A DNA stretch of 64,000 nucleotides from Nitrobacter sp051535215. Lineage in GTDB: Bacteria > Pseudomonadota > Alphaproteobacteria > Rhizobiales > Xanthobacteraceae. Each line of letters opens with the position of its first letter. The stretch's first letter is position 1. The translations under genes and the position numbers were made by a program. The stretch covers positions 62,001-126,000 of the forward strand of contig NZ_JBPPLY010000009.1 in NCBI RefSeq assembly GCF_051535215.1, written 5' to 3'. Below, in pieces: positions 51,762 through 62,077 of this stretch. The notes under the pieces were generated by a model that had not been told where the DNA came from, searched no databases, and worked only from the letters and a program-made list of their open reading frames with translations.

Positions 51762-53255
51762 ATGACCATCATGATGCCCGCATCGGATCAAGCGGTGCTC
51801 GATCGCCGAGATGCCATCGTCGCGGACTTGCGCGCGATCGTGCCCGGAGAAGGCGTGATCTCCAGCGCCGCGGAAATGCTGCCGTATGAATCGGACGCCC
51901 TGACCGCCTATCGTCAGCCGCCGATGGTGGTGGTTTTGCCGGAAACCACGGAGCAGGTGTCGCGCGTTCTGAAATATTGCTTCGACAACGGCATCAAGGT
52001 GGTTCCGCGCGGCTCCGGCACCTCGCTGTCGGGCGGCGCGTTGCCGCTGCAGGATGCGGTGCTGCTGGGACTCGGCAAATTCAAGCGCATCCGCGAGATC
52101 GATTTCGACAACCGCGTCGTCGTCACCGCACCCGGCGTCACCAATCTCGCCATCAGCCAGGCGGTGGCCCATGCGGGTTTCTATTACGCGCCCGATCCGT
52201 CATCGCAGATCGCCTGCTCGATCGGCGGCAACATCGCGGAGAATTCCGGCGGCGTTCACTGCCTGAAATACGGCATGACCACCAACAACGTGCTCGGCTG
52301 CGAACTGGTGCTGATGTCGGGAGAAATCCTGCGGGTCGGCGGCAAGGCGCCGGAGAACGCGGGTTACGACCTGATGGGCATTATCACCGGCTCCGAAGGG
52401 CTGCTCGGCGTCGTTACCGAAGTCACGGTTCGTATCCTGAGAAAGCCGGAAACCGCGCGGGCGTTGATGGTCGGCTTCGCGCAGGTCGAAGCAGCCGGCG
52501 AGTGTGTCGCGAAGATCATCGGCGCCGGCATCATTCCCGGCGGCATGGAGATGATGGACAAGCCCGCGATCCATGCCGCGGAAGCCTTCGTTCATGCCGG
52601 CTATCCGCTCGACGTCGAGGCGCTGCTGATCATCGAGCTCGACGGTTCTTCGATCGAGGTCGATGAACTCATCAGGCGGGTCGAGGCCATCGCGCTGGGT
52701 TGCGGATCGACCACCTGCCGGATCTCCGGTTCGGAAGCCGAGCGCGACCTGTTCTGGGCCGGCCGCAAGGCGGCGTTTCCGGCGGTCGGCCGCATCTCGC
52801 CGGACTACCTGTGCATGGACGGCACCATTCCGCGCGGCGCGCTGCCGCGGGCGCTCGCCCGCATCCGCGAGCTCAGCGAGAAATACGGCCTCGGCGTCGC
52901 CAACGTGTTTCATGCGGGCGACGGCAATCTTCATCCGCTTATTCTTTACGACGCCAACAAGCCGGGAGAGATGGACAAGGCGGAGGCGTTCGGCGCGGAG
53001 ATCCTACGCTGCTGCGTCGAGCTTGGCGGCGTTCTGACCGGCGAACACGGCGTCGGCATCGAAAAGCGAGACTTGATGCCGCATATGTTCAGCGAGGTCG
53101 ATCTCGACCAGCAGCAGCGGCTGAAATGCGCGTTCGACCCGCAGGGGCTGCTCAATCCGGGTAAGGTGTTTCCCACGCTGCACCGCTGCGCCGAACTCGG
53201 GCGCGTCCACGTCCACCGCGGCAAGCTGGCGTTTCCGGATCTGCCGAGGTTTTGA
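51762..53255 (+). CDS. glcD: Glycolate oxidase subunit GlcD
   Basis: FAD-binding catalytic subunit that oxidises glycolate to glyoxylate, 497 residues from the ATG at 51762. The FAD PP-loop VPRGSGTSLSGGALPLQ, the IGGNIAENSGGVHCLKYG motif and the C-terminal GDGNLHPLI and LTGEHGVGIEKRD stretches are all present. It forms a complex with GlcE and GlcF encoded downstream; a repeat separates it from glcE. Confidence 0.96.
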   Translation: MTIMMPASDQAVLDRRDAIVADLRAIVPGEGVISSAAEMLPYESDALTAYRQPPMVVVLPETTEQVSRVLKYCFDNGIKVVPRGSGTSLSGGALPLQDAVLLGLGKFKRIREIDFDNRVVVTAPGVTNLAISQAVAHAGFYYAPDPSSQIACSIGGNIAENSGGVHCLKYGMTTNNVLGCELVLMSGEILRVGGKAPENAGYDLMGIITGSEGLLGVVTEVTVRILRKPETARALMVGFAQVEAAGECVAKIIGAGIIPGGMEMMDKPAIHAAEAFVHAGYPLDVEALLIIELDGSSIEVDELIRRVEAIALGCGSTTCRISGSEAERDLFWAGRKAAFPAVGRISPDYLCMDGTIPRGALPRALARIRELSEKYGLGVANVFHAGDGNLHPLILYDANKPGEMDKAEAFGAEILRCCVELGGVLTGEHGVGIEKRDLMPHMFSEVDLDQQQRLKCAFDPQGLLNPGKVFPTLHRCAELGRVHVHRGKLAFPDLPRF

Positions 53256-53389
53256 GGGTGGTAGTTGAGATAGAAGATTGATGAGAAAACTCGGCATTGC
53301 ATTCGGGCACGAATTGCTCTCTTTCCCCAACAGATCGCGCTTGCGCGATCTGAATCATGGATGGCGCATATCGGGCCGGCCCGACATGC

Positions 53390-53478
53390 GCCGGGGGAGA
53401 GGTGGAGAGGGGGGTAATCCCAGCTCCAGATTTCGTTGCTTACCCCCCTCCCTGACCCTCCCCCACAAGGGGGGAGGG
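53390..53478. repeat. Family F GC-rich inverted repeat between glcD and glcE
   Basis: AGGGGGGTAA at 53408-53417 pairs with TTACCCCCCT at 53440-53449, and CCCTCCCCC-ACAA-GGGGGGAGGG forms a second hairpin at 53456-53478. Such CCCTCCCC/GGGGAGGG elements are widespread between alphaproteobacterial genes. It ends 23 bases before the glcE start. Confidence 0.7.
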
Positions 53479-53501
53479 AACACAGCAGTCTGCGGGCAGC
53501 C

Positions 53502-54743
53502 GTGACCGTGCTGCGCATCCGCGACGCCGCCGATGTCGAAGCCGCCGTGCGCGCCGCGATCGCCGACGAACAACCGCTCGAGATCATCGGTCACGGTTCG
53601 AAGCGGCCGATCGGCCACGCGATGGCGACCAATGCGGTGCTCGACGTCTCGGCGCTGAATGCGGTGACGTCCTATGAGCCCAACGAACTCATCATCACGG
53701 TGCAGGCCGGTGCCGCGCTGGATGAGGTACTGTCGCTGCTCGATTCAAGCAATCAGCAGTTCGCGTTCGAGCCGATGGACACCGCCGCGCTGCTCGATGC
53801 TCGCTCCGGCCGCGGCACCATCGGCGGCATGATCGGGGCGGGGCTCGCCGGCCCGCGCCGCATCAAGGCCGGCGGCGCGCGCGATCATCTGCTTGGCGTT
53901 CACGCGGTCTCCGGCTTCGGTGACAGTTTCAAGGCTGGCGGCCGGGTGGTGAAGAACGTCACCGGATACGATCTCTGCAAGCTGCTGGCGGGATCGTGGG
54001 GCACGCTCGCGGTCATGACAGAGGTGACGCTCAAGGTGATGCCGAAAGCCGAGACGGAACGCACGCTGGTGATGCGCGGTCTCGACGACGTCGCCGCCAA
54101 CCGGGCGATGACGGCGGCGCTGGGTTCGCCGTACGACGTCTCGGGGGCGGCGCATGTGCCGGGCACGGCTCTCGGGGCCGCGCAGGACGCGCTGGCTAGC
54201 CTCACAACCGTGGGAAAGGCAGTAACGCTGTTGCGGCTGGAAGGCATCGCCGCCTCGGTCGCTCACCGCGCCTCGGCGCTCGCAGCCGACCTTGCTTCGT
54301 TTGGAACTGCCGAACTCGTCGAAGGCGCGCAGTCGGCGGCTCTGTGGCGCGATATCCGCGACGTCATGCCGTTCGCGGCCGGCGGCGCGTTAGGCGCGTA
54401 TCCGGTGTGGCGGATCGTCTGTCCGCCGGCGCGAGGCGGTGCGTTCGGTCAGGCGCTGGCGCGCGAGACCGGCGGCGAGGTGATCTACGACTGGGGCGGC
54501 GGCTTGATCTGGGCGGCGCTGCCGCCCTCGGTCGATGCTCACGCCTTGGCTCTGCGCCGGGGACTCGCCGCGATCGGCGGCCATGCGACCCTGCTGCGGG
54601 CCGACGAGGGAACGCGGCGCGCGGTCGACGTGTTTCATCCGCAGGCGAAAGGCGTCGCTGCATTGTCCGAGCGGGTGCGGCAGAGCTTCGATCCGAAAAG
54701 CATTCTCAATCGCGGCAGGCTGACCCGGACCCTGATCTCATGA
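53502..54743 (+). CDS. glcE: Glycolate oxidase FAD-binding subunit GlcE
   Basis: 413 residues from a GTG at 53502. The frame continues upstream to an ATG at 53436, but those residues are Pro/Gly-rich and are encoded by the repeat hairpin, so the GTG giving TVLRIRDAADVEAAV is chosen. The FAD-binding part has PLEIIGHGSKRPIG, ARSGRGTIGGMIGAGLAGPR and VVKNVTGYDLCKLLAGS. It works with GlcD and GlcF. The stop overlaps glcF (ATGA). Confidence 0.92.
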   Translation: MTVLRIRDAADVEAAVRAAIADEQPLEIIGHGSKRPIGHAMATNAVLDVSALNAVTSYEPNELIITVQAGAALDEVLSLLDSSNQQFAFEPMDTAALLDARSGRGTIGGMIGAGLAGPRRIKAGGARDHLLGVHAVSGFGDSFKAGGRVVKNVTGYDLCKLLAGSWGTLAVMTEVTLKVMPKAETERTLVMRGLDDVAANRAMTAALGSPYDVSGAAHVPGTALGAAQDALASLTTVGKAVTLLRLEGIAASVAHRASALAADLASFGTAELVEGAQSAALWRDIRDVMPFAAGGALGAYPVWRIVCPPARGGAFGQALARETGGEVIYDWGGGLIWAALPPSVDAHALALRRGLAAIGGHATLLRADEGTRRAVDVFHPQAKGVAALSERVRQSFDPKSILNRGRLTRTLIS

Positions 54744-56056
54744 AAACCGAATTCACGCCCGCGCAACTGGCCGATCCGGATATCGCCGAGGCCGACAAGA
54801 TCCTGCGCAAATGCGTGCATTGCGGGTTCTGCACGGCGACGTGTCCGACTTATGTGCTGCTTGGCGACGAGCTCGACAGTCCGCGCGGCCGGATTTACCT
54901 GATCAAGCAGATGCTCGAAAAGAACGAGCCGCCGACCGCGGAGGTCGTGAAGCACATCGACCGCTGCCTGTCATGCCTCGCCTGCATGACGACCTGTCCC
55001 TCAGGCGTCAACTACATGCATCTGGTCGATCAGGCGCGGGTCAAGATCGCGAAGGAGTACGAACGACCGCTTCCCGAACGGCTGCTTCGAATGGTTCTGG
55101 CCTATGTGCTGCCGCGGCCGCAACTGTTTCGGGCCAGCATGATCCTGGCGCGCTTCGGCCGGCCCTTCGCGGCGCTGCTGCCGGGCTCGAAAGCCGGTGC
55201 GACGACGCCGACGTTCCTGCGCAGAATCAAGGCGATGCTGGCGCTTGCGCCGGCGTCACTGCCGTCTTCCGGAGCGGCCGCCGGCAGTGTGTTCCCGGCG
55301 AAGGGTTCGAGGCGCGGCCGCGTCGCGCTGCTGCAAGGCTGCGCCCAGCAGGTGCTGGCGCCGCGTATCAACGAGGCGGCGATCAGCCTGTTGACCCGTC
55401 ACGGCGTCGAGGTGGTGCTGGTTGCGGACGAGCAGTGTTGCGGCGCGCTGACGCATCACATGGGCGACGACCGGGATGCGCTGGCGCGGGCGCGGGCCAA
55501 CATCACGGCCTGGCTCCGTGAGGCGGAACGCGGCGGCCTCGATGCCATCGTGGTGACGGCGTCCGGCTGCGGCACAGTCATCAAGGACTACGGTTACCTG
55601 TTGCGGCAGGACTGCGATTACGCCGCTCCGGCCGCGAGGGTCTCAGGCCTTGCCAAGGACATCACCGAGTACATCGCGAGCCTCGATTTGCCTGCGCCGC
55701 AGAGGCGCAGCGATCTCGTCATCGCCTATCATTCCGCCTGTTCGCTTCAGCACGGGCAGAAAATCACGCAGCTTCCGAAAGATTTGCTTTCCAAGAATGG
55801 ATTCGTGGTGAAAGATATACCCGAGAGTCATTTGTGTTGCGGTTCGGCGGGGACGTACAACATTCTCCAGCCTGACATTGCGAACAGCTTGCGCAACCGG
55901 AAGGTCGCCAATATCGCGAGCGTCAAGCCGGACATGATCGCTACGGGCAATATCGGGTGCATGGTCCAGATTGCCGGTGGAACGTCGGTCCCTGTTGTTC
56001 ACACGATTGAACTTCTCGATTGGGCGACAGGCGGCCCCCGGCCAGGATTGAATTGA
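54740..56056 (+). CDS. glcF: Glycolate oxidase iron-sulfur subunit GlcF
   Basis: 438 residues. Two 4Fe-4S motifs are CVHCGFCTATCPTY (near residue 25) and CLSCLACMTTCPSGV (near 76). Two CCG-type cysteine motifs follow, EQCCGALTHH and SHLCCGSAGTYN. It passes electrons from GlcD/GlcE to the respiratory chain. The start is inside the glcE stop (ATGA). A lysine-rich protein gene lies just downstream. Confidence 0.96.
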   Translation: MKTEFTPAQLADPDIAEADKILRKCVHCGFCTATCPTYVLLGDELDSPRGRIYLIKQMLEKNEPPTAEVVKHIDRCLSCLACMTTCPSGVNYMHLVDQARVKIAKEYERPLPERLLRMVLAYVLPRPQLFRASMILARFGRPFAALLPGSKAGATTPTFLRRIKAMLALAPASLPSSGAAAGSVFPAKGSRRGRVALLQGCAQQVLAPRINEAAISLLTRHGVEVVLVADEQCCGALTHHMGDDRDALARARANITAWLREAERGGLDAIVVTASGCGTVIKDYGYLLRQDCDYAAPAARVSGLAKDITEYIASLDLPAPQRRSDLVIAYHSACSLQHGQKITQLPKDLLSKNGFVVKDIPESHLCCGSAGTYNILQPDIANSLRNRKVANIASVKPDMIATGNIGCMVQIAGGTSVPVVHTIELLDWATGGPRPGLN

Positions 56057-56079
56057 TTGCCGGCAACAGGAGGACCACG

Positions 56080-56535
56080 ATGGCTAAGAAATCCAGGAAG
56101 GCGAAGAGCGTTAAGGCCAAGAAGAGCAAGAAGAAGGCCGTAGCGACGAAGAGGAAATCGGCGAAGAAAACTGCGAAGAAGTCGGTGAAGACGGCTTCGA
56201 AAAAGAAGACGGCGAAGAAGAAATCAGCGAAGAAATCGGCCAAGAAATCGGCCAAGAAATCAGCAAAGAAATCGGCTAGGAAATCCGCGAAGAAGTCTCC
56301 GAAGAAAGCCGCCAGGACATCTTCCGGGACATCCGCAAGCAAGCCGGCGGCCAAACGACGGGCTTCGGCGAAAAAGGCCGCAGCCAAGCGAGCCGCGCCA
56401 CGGCCTGCGTCGACCGCTTCCACGCTGGCCTCGAGTTGGGCGATGCCCGAGCCCGCTGCTCCTTCCTCGTCCCATGGTCACATGGATCATTCGACGGACC
56501 ATACTCACGGGTCGGGTTCAGGCGAGAGCAACTAG
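56080..56535 (+). CDS. Histone H1-like lysine-rich protein
   Basis: 151 residues, very rich in Lys, Ala and Ser. From residue 1 to about 120 it is built of KKSAKK-type units, like eukaryotic histone H1 tails, AlgP and bacterial Hc1-like DNA-binding proteins; the N-terminus is MAKKSRKAKSVKAKK. The last 20 residues switch to a His-rich tail (HGHMDHSTDHTHGSG). CAGGAGG precedes the ATG. It starts 23 bases after glcF on the same strand; a link with glycolate oxidation is not implied. It probably binds nucleic acid; the His-tail could bind metal. Confidence 0.75.
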   Translation: MAKKSRKAKSVKAKKSKKKAVATKRKSAKKTAKKSVKTASKKKTAKKKSAKKSAKKSAKKSAKKSARKSAKKSPKKAARTSSGTSASKPAAKRRASAKKAAAKRAAPRPASTASTLASSWAMPEPAAPSSSHGHMDHSTDHTHGSGSGESN

Positions 56536-56622
56536 AGGGAGCCGCTTCCGGACTCCATGAGGGGGCGGGAGACGTTACCCTCGGACCAGGCCGAGGGCCT
56601 GCTCGAAAGCTGGAGCGTCCCG

Positions 56623-56672
56623 ATTCCGATGTTCGCATGTCGTGCGATGACCCTTGGTGCGAACTTCGGAAT
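56623..56672. repeat. Family D stem-loop element (copy 2)
   Basis: Arms ATTCCGATGTTCGCA and TGCGAACTTCGGAAT with a 20-base loop containing GTCGTGCGAT; 14 of 15 pairs match. It is related to the copy at 51436-51485. Confidence 0.6.
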
Positions 56673-56704
56673 CTAAGGGAACACTGGCAAACCTGACTTG
56701 AGCC

Positions 56705-56734
56705 GGGTCGCAGCGTCGCCGCTGCGGCCCTTTT
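56705..56734 (+). terminator. Rho-independent terminator
   Basis: GGGTCGCAGCG at 56705-56715 pairs with CGCTGCGGCCC at 56720-56730 (11 bp, one G-U pair, loop TCGC), then TTTT. It is 170 bases after the lysine-rich gene stop. Confidence 0.8.
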
Positions 56735-57071
56735 CATTTGCAAGAAAGTCCGGCTCGGAAATCTCGTCCGCCGGTTGCTGGTTCCGTCCGGTGCGATGTG
56801 CCCGCGGAAGCGTGGGAGTTGGTTCGCGCCGCTTCGCTCTTGTGAGCGAGACGCCGTGATGCCGACGAACAAAAGTGTTGCAAACAGGCTTCGGCGCACA
56901 GATAGGCGGCAAATGCCCGCTATTTCGGCTTCCCGGTTTTCAGCGGGGACCTCATTCTTGGTTAACGAAAAGGAAATCGGTTTCGGTCAAATTTCCCCTT
57001 CTTCGCGGCCTCTGTGATTTTGTCGCGGCCTTCAAGATTGGGGTGGCTTTTCGGGTGGACGGGGGTTCGTC

Positions 57072-58085
57072 ATGAAGAGAGTGATTCTGGCGGCAGCGGC
57101 GCTGGCGCTGACGGCAAGCTCGGCGCTAGGGGCGGACATGGCGGTGAAGGCCTACAAGGCGCCGCCTCCCGTCGCATTTGATCCGTGGGACATCGCCTTC
57201 GGCGCCGGCGTGGTGAGCGACTACGTGTTCCGTGGCGTGACGCAGTCGAACCACAAGCCGTCGGTGACCGCTTACTTCGAGCCTCGCTATAACCTCACCA
57301 AGGACCTGCAGCTCTACGTCGGCTCTGCGGTCGAGAGCATCTCTTTCGCCAACCGCGCGGCGGCAGAGGTCGATGTCTACGGCGGCATCCGACCGACTTT
57401 CGGCGCCTTCGCCTTCGACTTCGGCGTCTGGGGTTACCTGTATCCCGGCGGCGCCTGCTACTACGGCGCACCGACCGACACCGCAGGCCGCCTGCTGAGC
57501 GCTGAATGCGCGAACAACGTCCTCCTCAACGGCAACGTCATGAAGAAGGACGTGAGCTTCTTCGAAGGCTTCGCCAAGGTGAACTACACCGTCAGCGACA
57601 ATTGGGCTGTCGGCCTGAACGAATACTACTCCCCGAACTTCCTGAACACCGGCGCGTGGGGTAACTACGCGTCGATCACCGCCAAGTACACCGCGCCCGC
57701 TGCCGCGTTCGGAGCTAGCGGCATCGGCATGTACGTGTCGGGTGAGTTCGGCCGCCAGTGGCTCGGAACATCGGACTCGTTCTATGGCACGGGTGTCGCT
57801 GCGGCGGGCTTCGCGGGTCCGTTTCCGAACGGCATCAAGTATGCCGATTACAACACCTGGAACATCGGCGTCGGTCTCACCTACAAGGTGTTTACGCTGG
57901 ATCTGCGCTACTCCGACAGCGACCTGTCGAAGGGCAACTGCAACGCATTCACGTCCGATTTCACCGCGCCGCTCAATGGCAGCTTTACGAACAACAATCC
58001 GGGCGGCGCCGGTTCCAACTGGTGCGGCGCAACTTTCATCGCCAAGCTGTCGGCTGACCTGACTGCGATGACCAGCCTGAAATAA
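57072..58085 (+). CDS. TorF-family putative porin
   Basis: 337-residue outer-membrane protein with a signal peptide ending ALGAD and the mature MAVKAYKAPPP segment common to alphaproteobacterial surface proteins. DIAFGAGVVSDYVFRGVTQSNHKPSVTAYFE (in two pieces) is the signature of the TorF/Gcw_chp family. The rest alternates as beta strands (VDVYGGIRPTFGAF, LDLRYSDSDLSKGNCNAF). The function is unknown beyond a probable porin role. It stands alone. Confidence 0.88.
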   Translation: MKRVILAAAALALTASSALGADMAVKAYKAPPPVAFDPWDIAFGAGVVSDYVFRGVTQSNHKPSVTAYFEPRYNLTKDLQLYVGSAVESISFANRAAAEVDVYGGIRPTFGAFAFDFGVWGYLYPGGACYYGAPTDTAGRLLSAECANNVLLNGNVMKKDVSFFEGFAKVNYTVSDNWAVGLNEYYSPNFLNTGAWGNYASITAKYTAPAAAFGASGIGMYVSGEFGRQWLGTSDSFYGTGVAAAGFAGPFPNGIKYADYNTWNIGVGLTYKVFTLDLRYSDSDLSKGNCNAFTSDFTAPLNGSFTNNNPGGAGSNWCGATFIAKLSADLTAMTSLK

Positions 58086-58239
58086 AACGCACCTTTAGTC
58101 GGAAGAGACGGTGCCGGTGCTGCGGCAGCGATGGTGGCGCGGCGCGGACTGCAAGCCGGGTGCAGGCTTCACGTCGGCTGATCCGCGCTGTAAAACGGCG
58201 GGTGCGATCGGCGTCGCGATCATCATTCAACGAGGGCAG

Positions 58240-58653
58240 ATGGCAGCAAGGTTCGGCTTCCGGTTCGGTGTCGTCGCGGCTGCGGCCGCGATTGCAAGCA
58301 TCGGTGCATTTCCGGCTTCGGCGCAGGATGGGTTTCCGTTCGGCCTCGAGATGACACTCGATGCGCCGCCCCAACCCGGCTCCAAGCGGGTGCCGTCGCT
58401 GGACATCGGCGATAGCGGCGAGGTCAGGCTCGAACTGTGGTGCAAGGGCGGCAAGGGGCAGTTCTCGGTTGCCGGCAACACGGTCATCTTCGCGGCCGGC
58501 CCGCTGGAGGACCGCGCCTGTCCGCCGGAGACAGCCAAGGTCGATGACGATCTGATCACGGCGCTTTCTGCCGCGAGCACCTGGGCGCGACAGGGCGATG
58601 AAATCTCGTTCGACGGACCGACCCCGCTACGTTTCCATCTCAATACGAATTAG
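58240..58653 (+). CDS. Small secreted protein of unknown function
   Basis: 137-residue exported protein with a signal peptide ending FPASAQD. The mature part has the pattern GEVRLELWCKGGKGQFSVAGNTVIFAAGPLEDRACPPE, given here in outline, reminiscent of the META/HslJ-type fold. Two cysteines (WCKGG and RACPPE) could form a disulfide. The ATG at 58240 has GAGGGCAG upstream. No operon partner is evident. Confidence 0.7.
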   Translation: MAARFGFRFGVVAAAAAIASIGAFPASAQDGFPFGLEMTLDAPPQPGSKRVPSLDIGDSGEVRLELWCKGGKGQFSVAGNTVIFAAGPLEDRACPPETAKVDDDLITALSAASTWARQGDEISFDGPTPLRFHLNTN

Positions 58654-58693
58654 CTGCGGTTTGCATTTGACGTCTCATCGAAGCGCGGCGCTT

Positions 58694-58738
58694 CCCCGGA
58701 TGCGGCGCAGCGCGAAGCGGTACGATGCCAATCCGGGG
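58694..58738. repeat. Palindromic intergenic repeat (CCCCGGAT...ATCCGGGG)
   Basis: CCCCGGAT at 58694-58701 pairs with ATCCGGGG at 58731-58738 around a GC-rich loop containing GCAGCGCGAAGC. It fits REP-like elements of this bacterial group. Confidence 0.55.
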
Positions 58739-58859
58739 TCGCAACAGTACGCACCGCAACGATCCGGGCCTGCGCGGCGTCACGTCGTGCCGCAGCGCGC
58801 CCGGGAGATCCCGGAAACGAGTTCTCAAACGGACGCTGAGAGGGTCGGGGAGGAAGCTA

Positions 58860-60056
58860 TCATTTCCAGACCGATTTATCGGCGTTCCAGCGCTGCGCCT
58901 TGAAATGCTTGGCCAGCGCCTCCACGGCGCCGCTGTCGTCGGTCTCGGCGTCCTCGTCCTCTCCTGAGGACTGGTCGTCGGCCAGATTGAGCTTCGGCCC
59001 ATCGCTTTCATCCGCGGTGGTCGTCGAGGGGACGCCGATCCAGAGCATCATGTGATCCGACCCGCCGGGCTTGTCGGGAGCGGGCAGCGCGGTCACCTCG
59101 ATGGTATCGGTCAGTCCAAGCGCCGGAACCATTTCGCTTGGGCGCTTGAAGGTGAGAGTGAGCTTGCCGGTGTCATCACTCCATTTTGTCGATACCGGCT
59201 TTGCGTCCAGGGCTTTTTCCAGCACACCCGAGATGGCGGTCGCGAGCTTGTCGCGATTGAGCTTGCCATTGTCGCGCCATTCGGCCGCGGGGAAGCGGAT
59301 GGTGCGGTCCATGTCGAACAGGCCGGCGCTCCAGCCGGCGGCGATCACGCCCGGCAACGATTTCAACCGGGCGATGAGGGAGGGCGCGCGCTCCGGATCG
59401 ACATTGATGTCGATGACCTGAGCGCCGGCCCGCAGCGCCTCGCAGGTCACCTCGAGGCTGTTCAGCGCGACTTCGACGTTTTGTCCGCGCAGCCCTTTGA
59501 GCAGGTCTGCGGCCGCGTCGAGTTTGACTTTCACGGCGATCGCCTCGGGAGACACCTCGGTGAAATCCTTCGGCGTTGCGGTGATGCCGTCGTCGGTTGT
59601 CCGGCTCTCGTTGAACTCGGCCTCGCTGAGATCGGAATTGTCCGTCGATGTCACCTTGGTGACGGTCTGGCCGACGCTGACCCGGCCGTCGAACTCGAAC
59701 GTATCGCCGGTAGGCTTGCGGGTGAGCGTCACCGTGACCGGCAGCTTGTCGCCGATGCTTTGGGTCGTGCCTGTCAGGGTCGAGCCGTTCACCGTGAGGT
59801 TGACGACGAAGCGATCCTTGCGATCGGAGCCTTTTTCCGCGGGGTAACACGCATCAAGGACGGCGCCCGTGACAGTCTTGCCCTGGCGGGTTTCCTTGAG
59901 GATGACGTCGGCGTTGCCCTCCATCAGCCCGTCGATGGAGGTGAAATATCGCACCTCGGCACCGCCGGGCGGTTTGGGAAGCGGCCTGTCCTGCGCGAAC
60001 AGCAGGCTCGGTGAGATCGCCACCAGGCCGCCCAGACACCACAGCAGCGTGCGCAT
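58860..60056 (-). CDS. Secreted protein of unknown function
   Basis: 398-residue exported protein. Residues 1-21 form a signal peptide ending LLFAQ. The mature part is acidic and mostly beta-rich to about residue 150 (VTGAVLDACYPAEKG, VNGSTLTGTTQSIGDKLPVTVTL). A central alpha/beta portion follows (AIAVKVKLDAAADLLKGLRG). The tail, about 350-380, is very acidic (SSGEDEDAETDDSG). I do not recognise a family. It is transcribed from a promoter near a family C repeat. Confidence 0.7.
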   Translation of the reverse strand: MRTLLWCLGGLVAISPSLLFAQDRPLPKPPGGAEVRYFTSIDGLMEGNADVILKETRQGKTVTGAVLDACYPAEKGSDRKDRFVVNLTVNGSTLTGTTQSIGDKLPVTVTLTRKPTGDTFEFDGRVSVGQTVTKVTSTDNSDLSEAEFNESRTTDDGITATPKDFTEVSPEAIAVKVKLDAAADLLKGLRGQNVEVALNSLEVTCEALRAGAQVIDINVDPERAPSLIARLKSLPGVIAAGWSAGLFDMDRTIRFPAAEWRDNGKLNRDKLATAISGVLEKALDAKPVSTKWSDDTGKLTLTFKRPSEMVPALGLTDTIEVTALPAPDKPGGSDHMMLWIGVPSTTTADESDGPKLNLADDQSSGEDEDAETDDSGAVEALAKHFKAQRWNADKSVWK

Positions 60057-60120
60057 AGAGAATCCCCGTTTGTCGAATCGGCTGCACCCTAGAGTTTTTC
60101 ACCGTTTCACGGAAACCGTC

Positions 60121-60210
60121 AAAAACTCCAGATTCTTGATCTGACGCGTTTTCTCACGCGAACCGGATTCCACGCCGGGTCAGGCCGAGGGCATGCTCCG
60201 CTCGAAAACG
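60121..60210 (+). repeat. Family C intergenic repeat (copy 5)
   Basis: Contains the core GACGCGTTTTCTCACGCGAA, then CCGGATTCCACGCC and the end GCTCGAAAACGACAC. The hairpin arm at the left is reduced to AACTCCAGATTC. It lies between the groEL terminator and the start of the upstream minus-strand gene. Confidence 0.7.
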
Positions 60211-60229
60211 ACACGAAACCCGCTTCGCC

Positions 60230-60260
60230 AAAAAAGAAGGCCGCCTGGAGGCGGCCTTCT
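60230..60260 (-). terminator. Rho-independent terminator of groES-groEL
   Basis: Read on the minus strand, AGAAGGCCGCC-TCCA-GGCGGCCTTCT is a perfect 11-bp stem followed by TTTTT, starting 28 bases after the groEL stop. Confidence 0.92.
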
Positions 60261-60287
60261 GGCGAAGTCGTGCAAGTCGGCAGCGGC

Positions 60288-61925
<1,638 letters not shown>

Positions 61926-61962
61926 TGAATGTTACTCCTTTAAGGAAATGCTCCTGTTTGTC

Positions 61963-62051
61963 GTCATGACCGGACTTGTTCCGGCCATCCGCCTTCTTTC
62001 CCGGTTGAAGGGGAAGAAGCCGTGGATCACCGGGACAAGCCCGGTGAAGAC
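61963..62051. repeat. Family A-like repeat between groES and groEL
   Basis: 89 bp with inverted ends GTCATGACCGGACTTGTTCC and, reversed, GTCTTCACCGGGCTTGTCCC. About 18 of 22 bases pair. Inside, CTTCTTTCCC and GGGGAAGAAG form a second dyad. It lies within the operon. Confidence 0.75.
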
Positions 62052-62077
62052 GCTTGGTGCAGGAAGCCGGATCGTGC

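Larger units (their letters stand above)
56590..56735 (+). ncRNA. Candidate small RNA ending at a strong terminator
   Basis: A 16-bp imperfect stem (56622-56637 with 56658-56673) is followed about 30 bases later by a rho-independent terminator, with no reading frame in between. This is the layout of a small RNA or a long 3' end of the lysine-rich gene transcript. No promoter was recognised, so the 5' end is a guess. Confidence 0.35.
56536..57071. other. Long intergenic region upstream of the TorF porin
   Basis: 536 bases without a convincing gene. The left part holds the family D stem-loop (56623-56672) followed by a strong terminator (56705-56734). The right part, to 57071, has no clear structure; it must hold the porin promoter. 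Confidence 0.5.
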
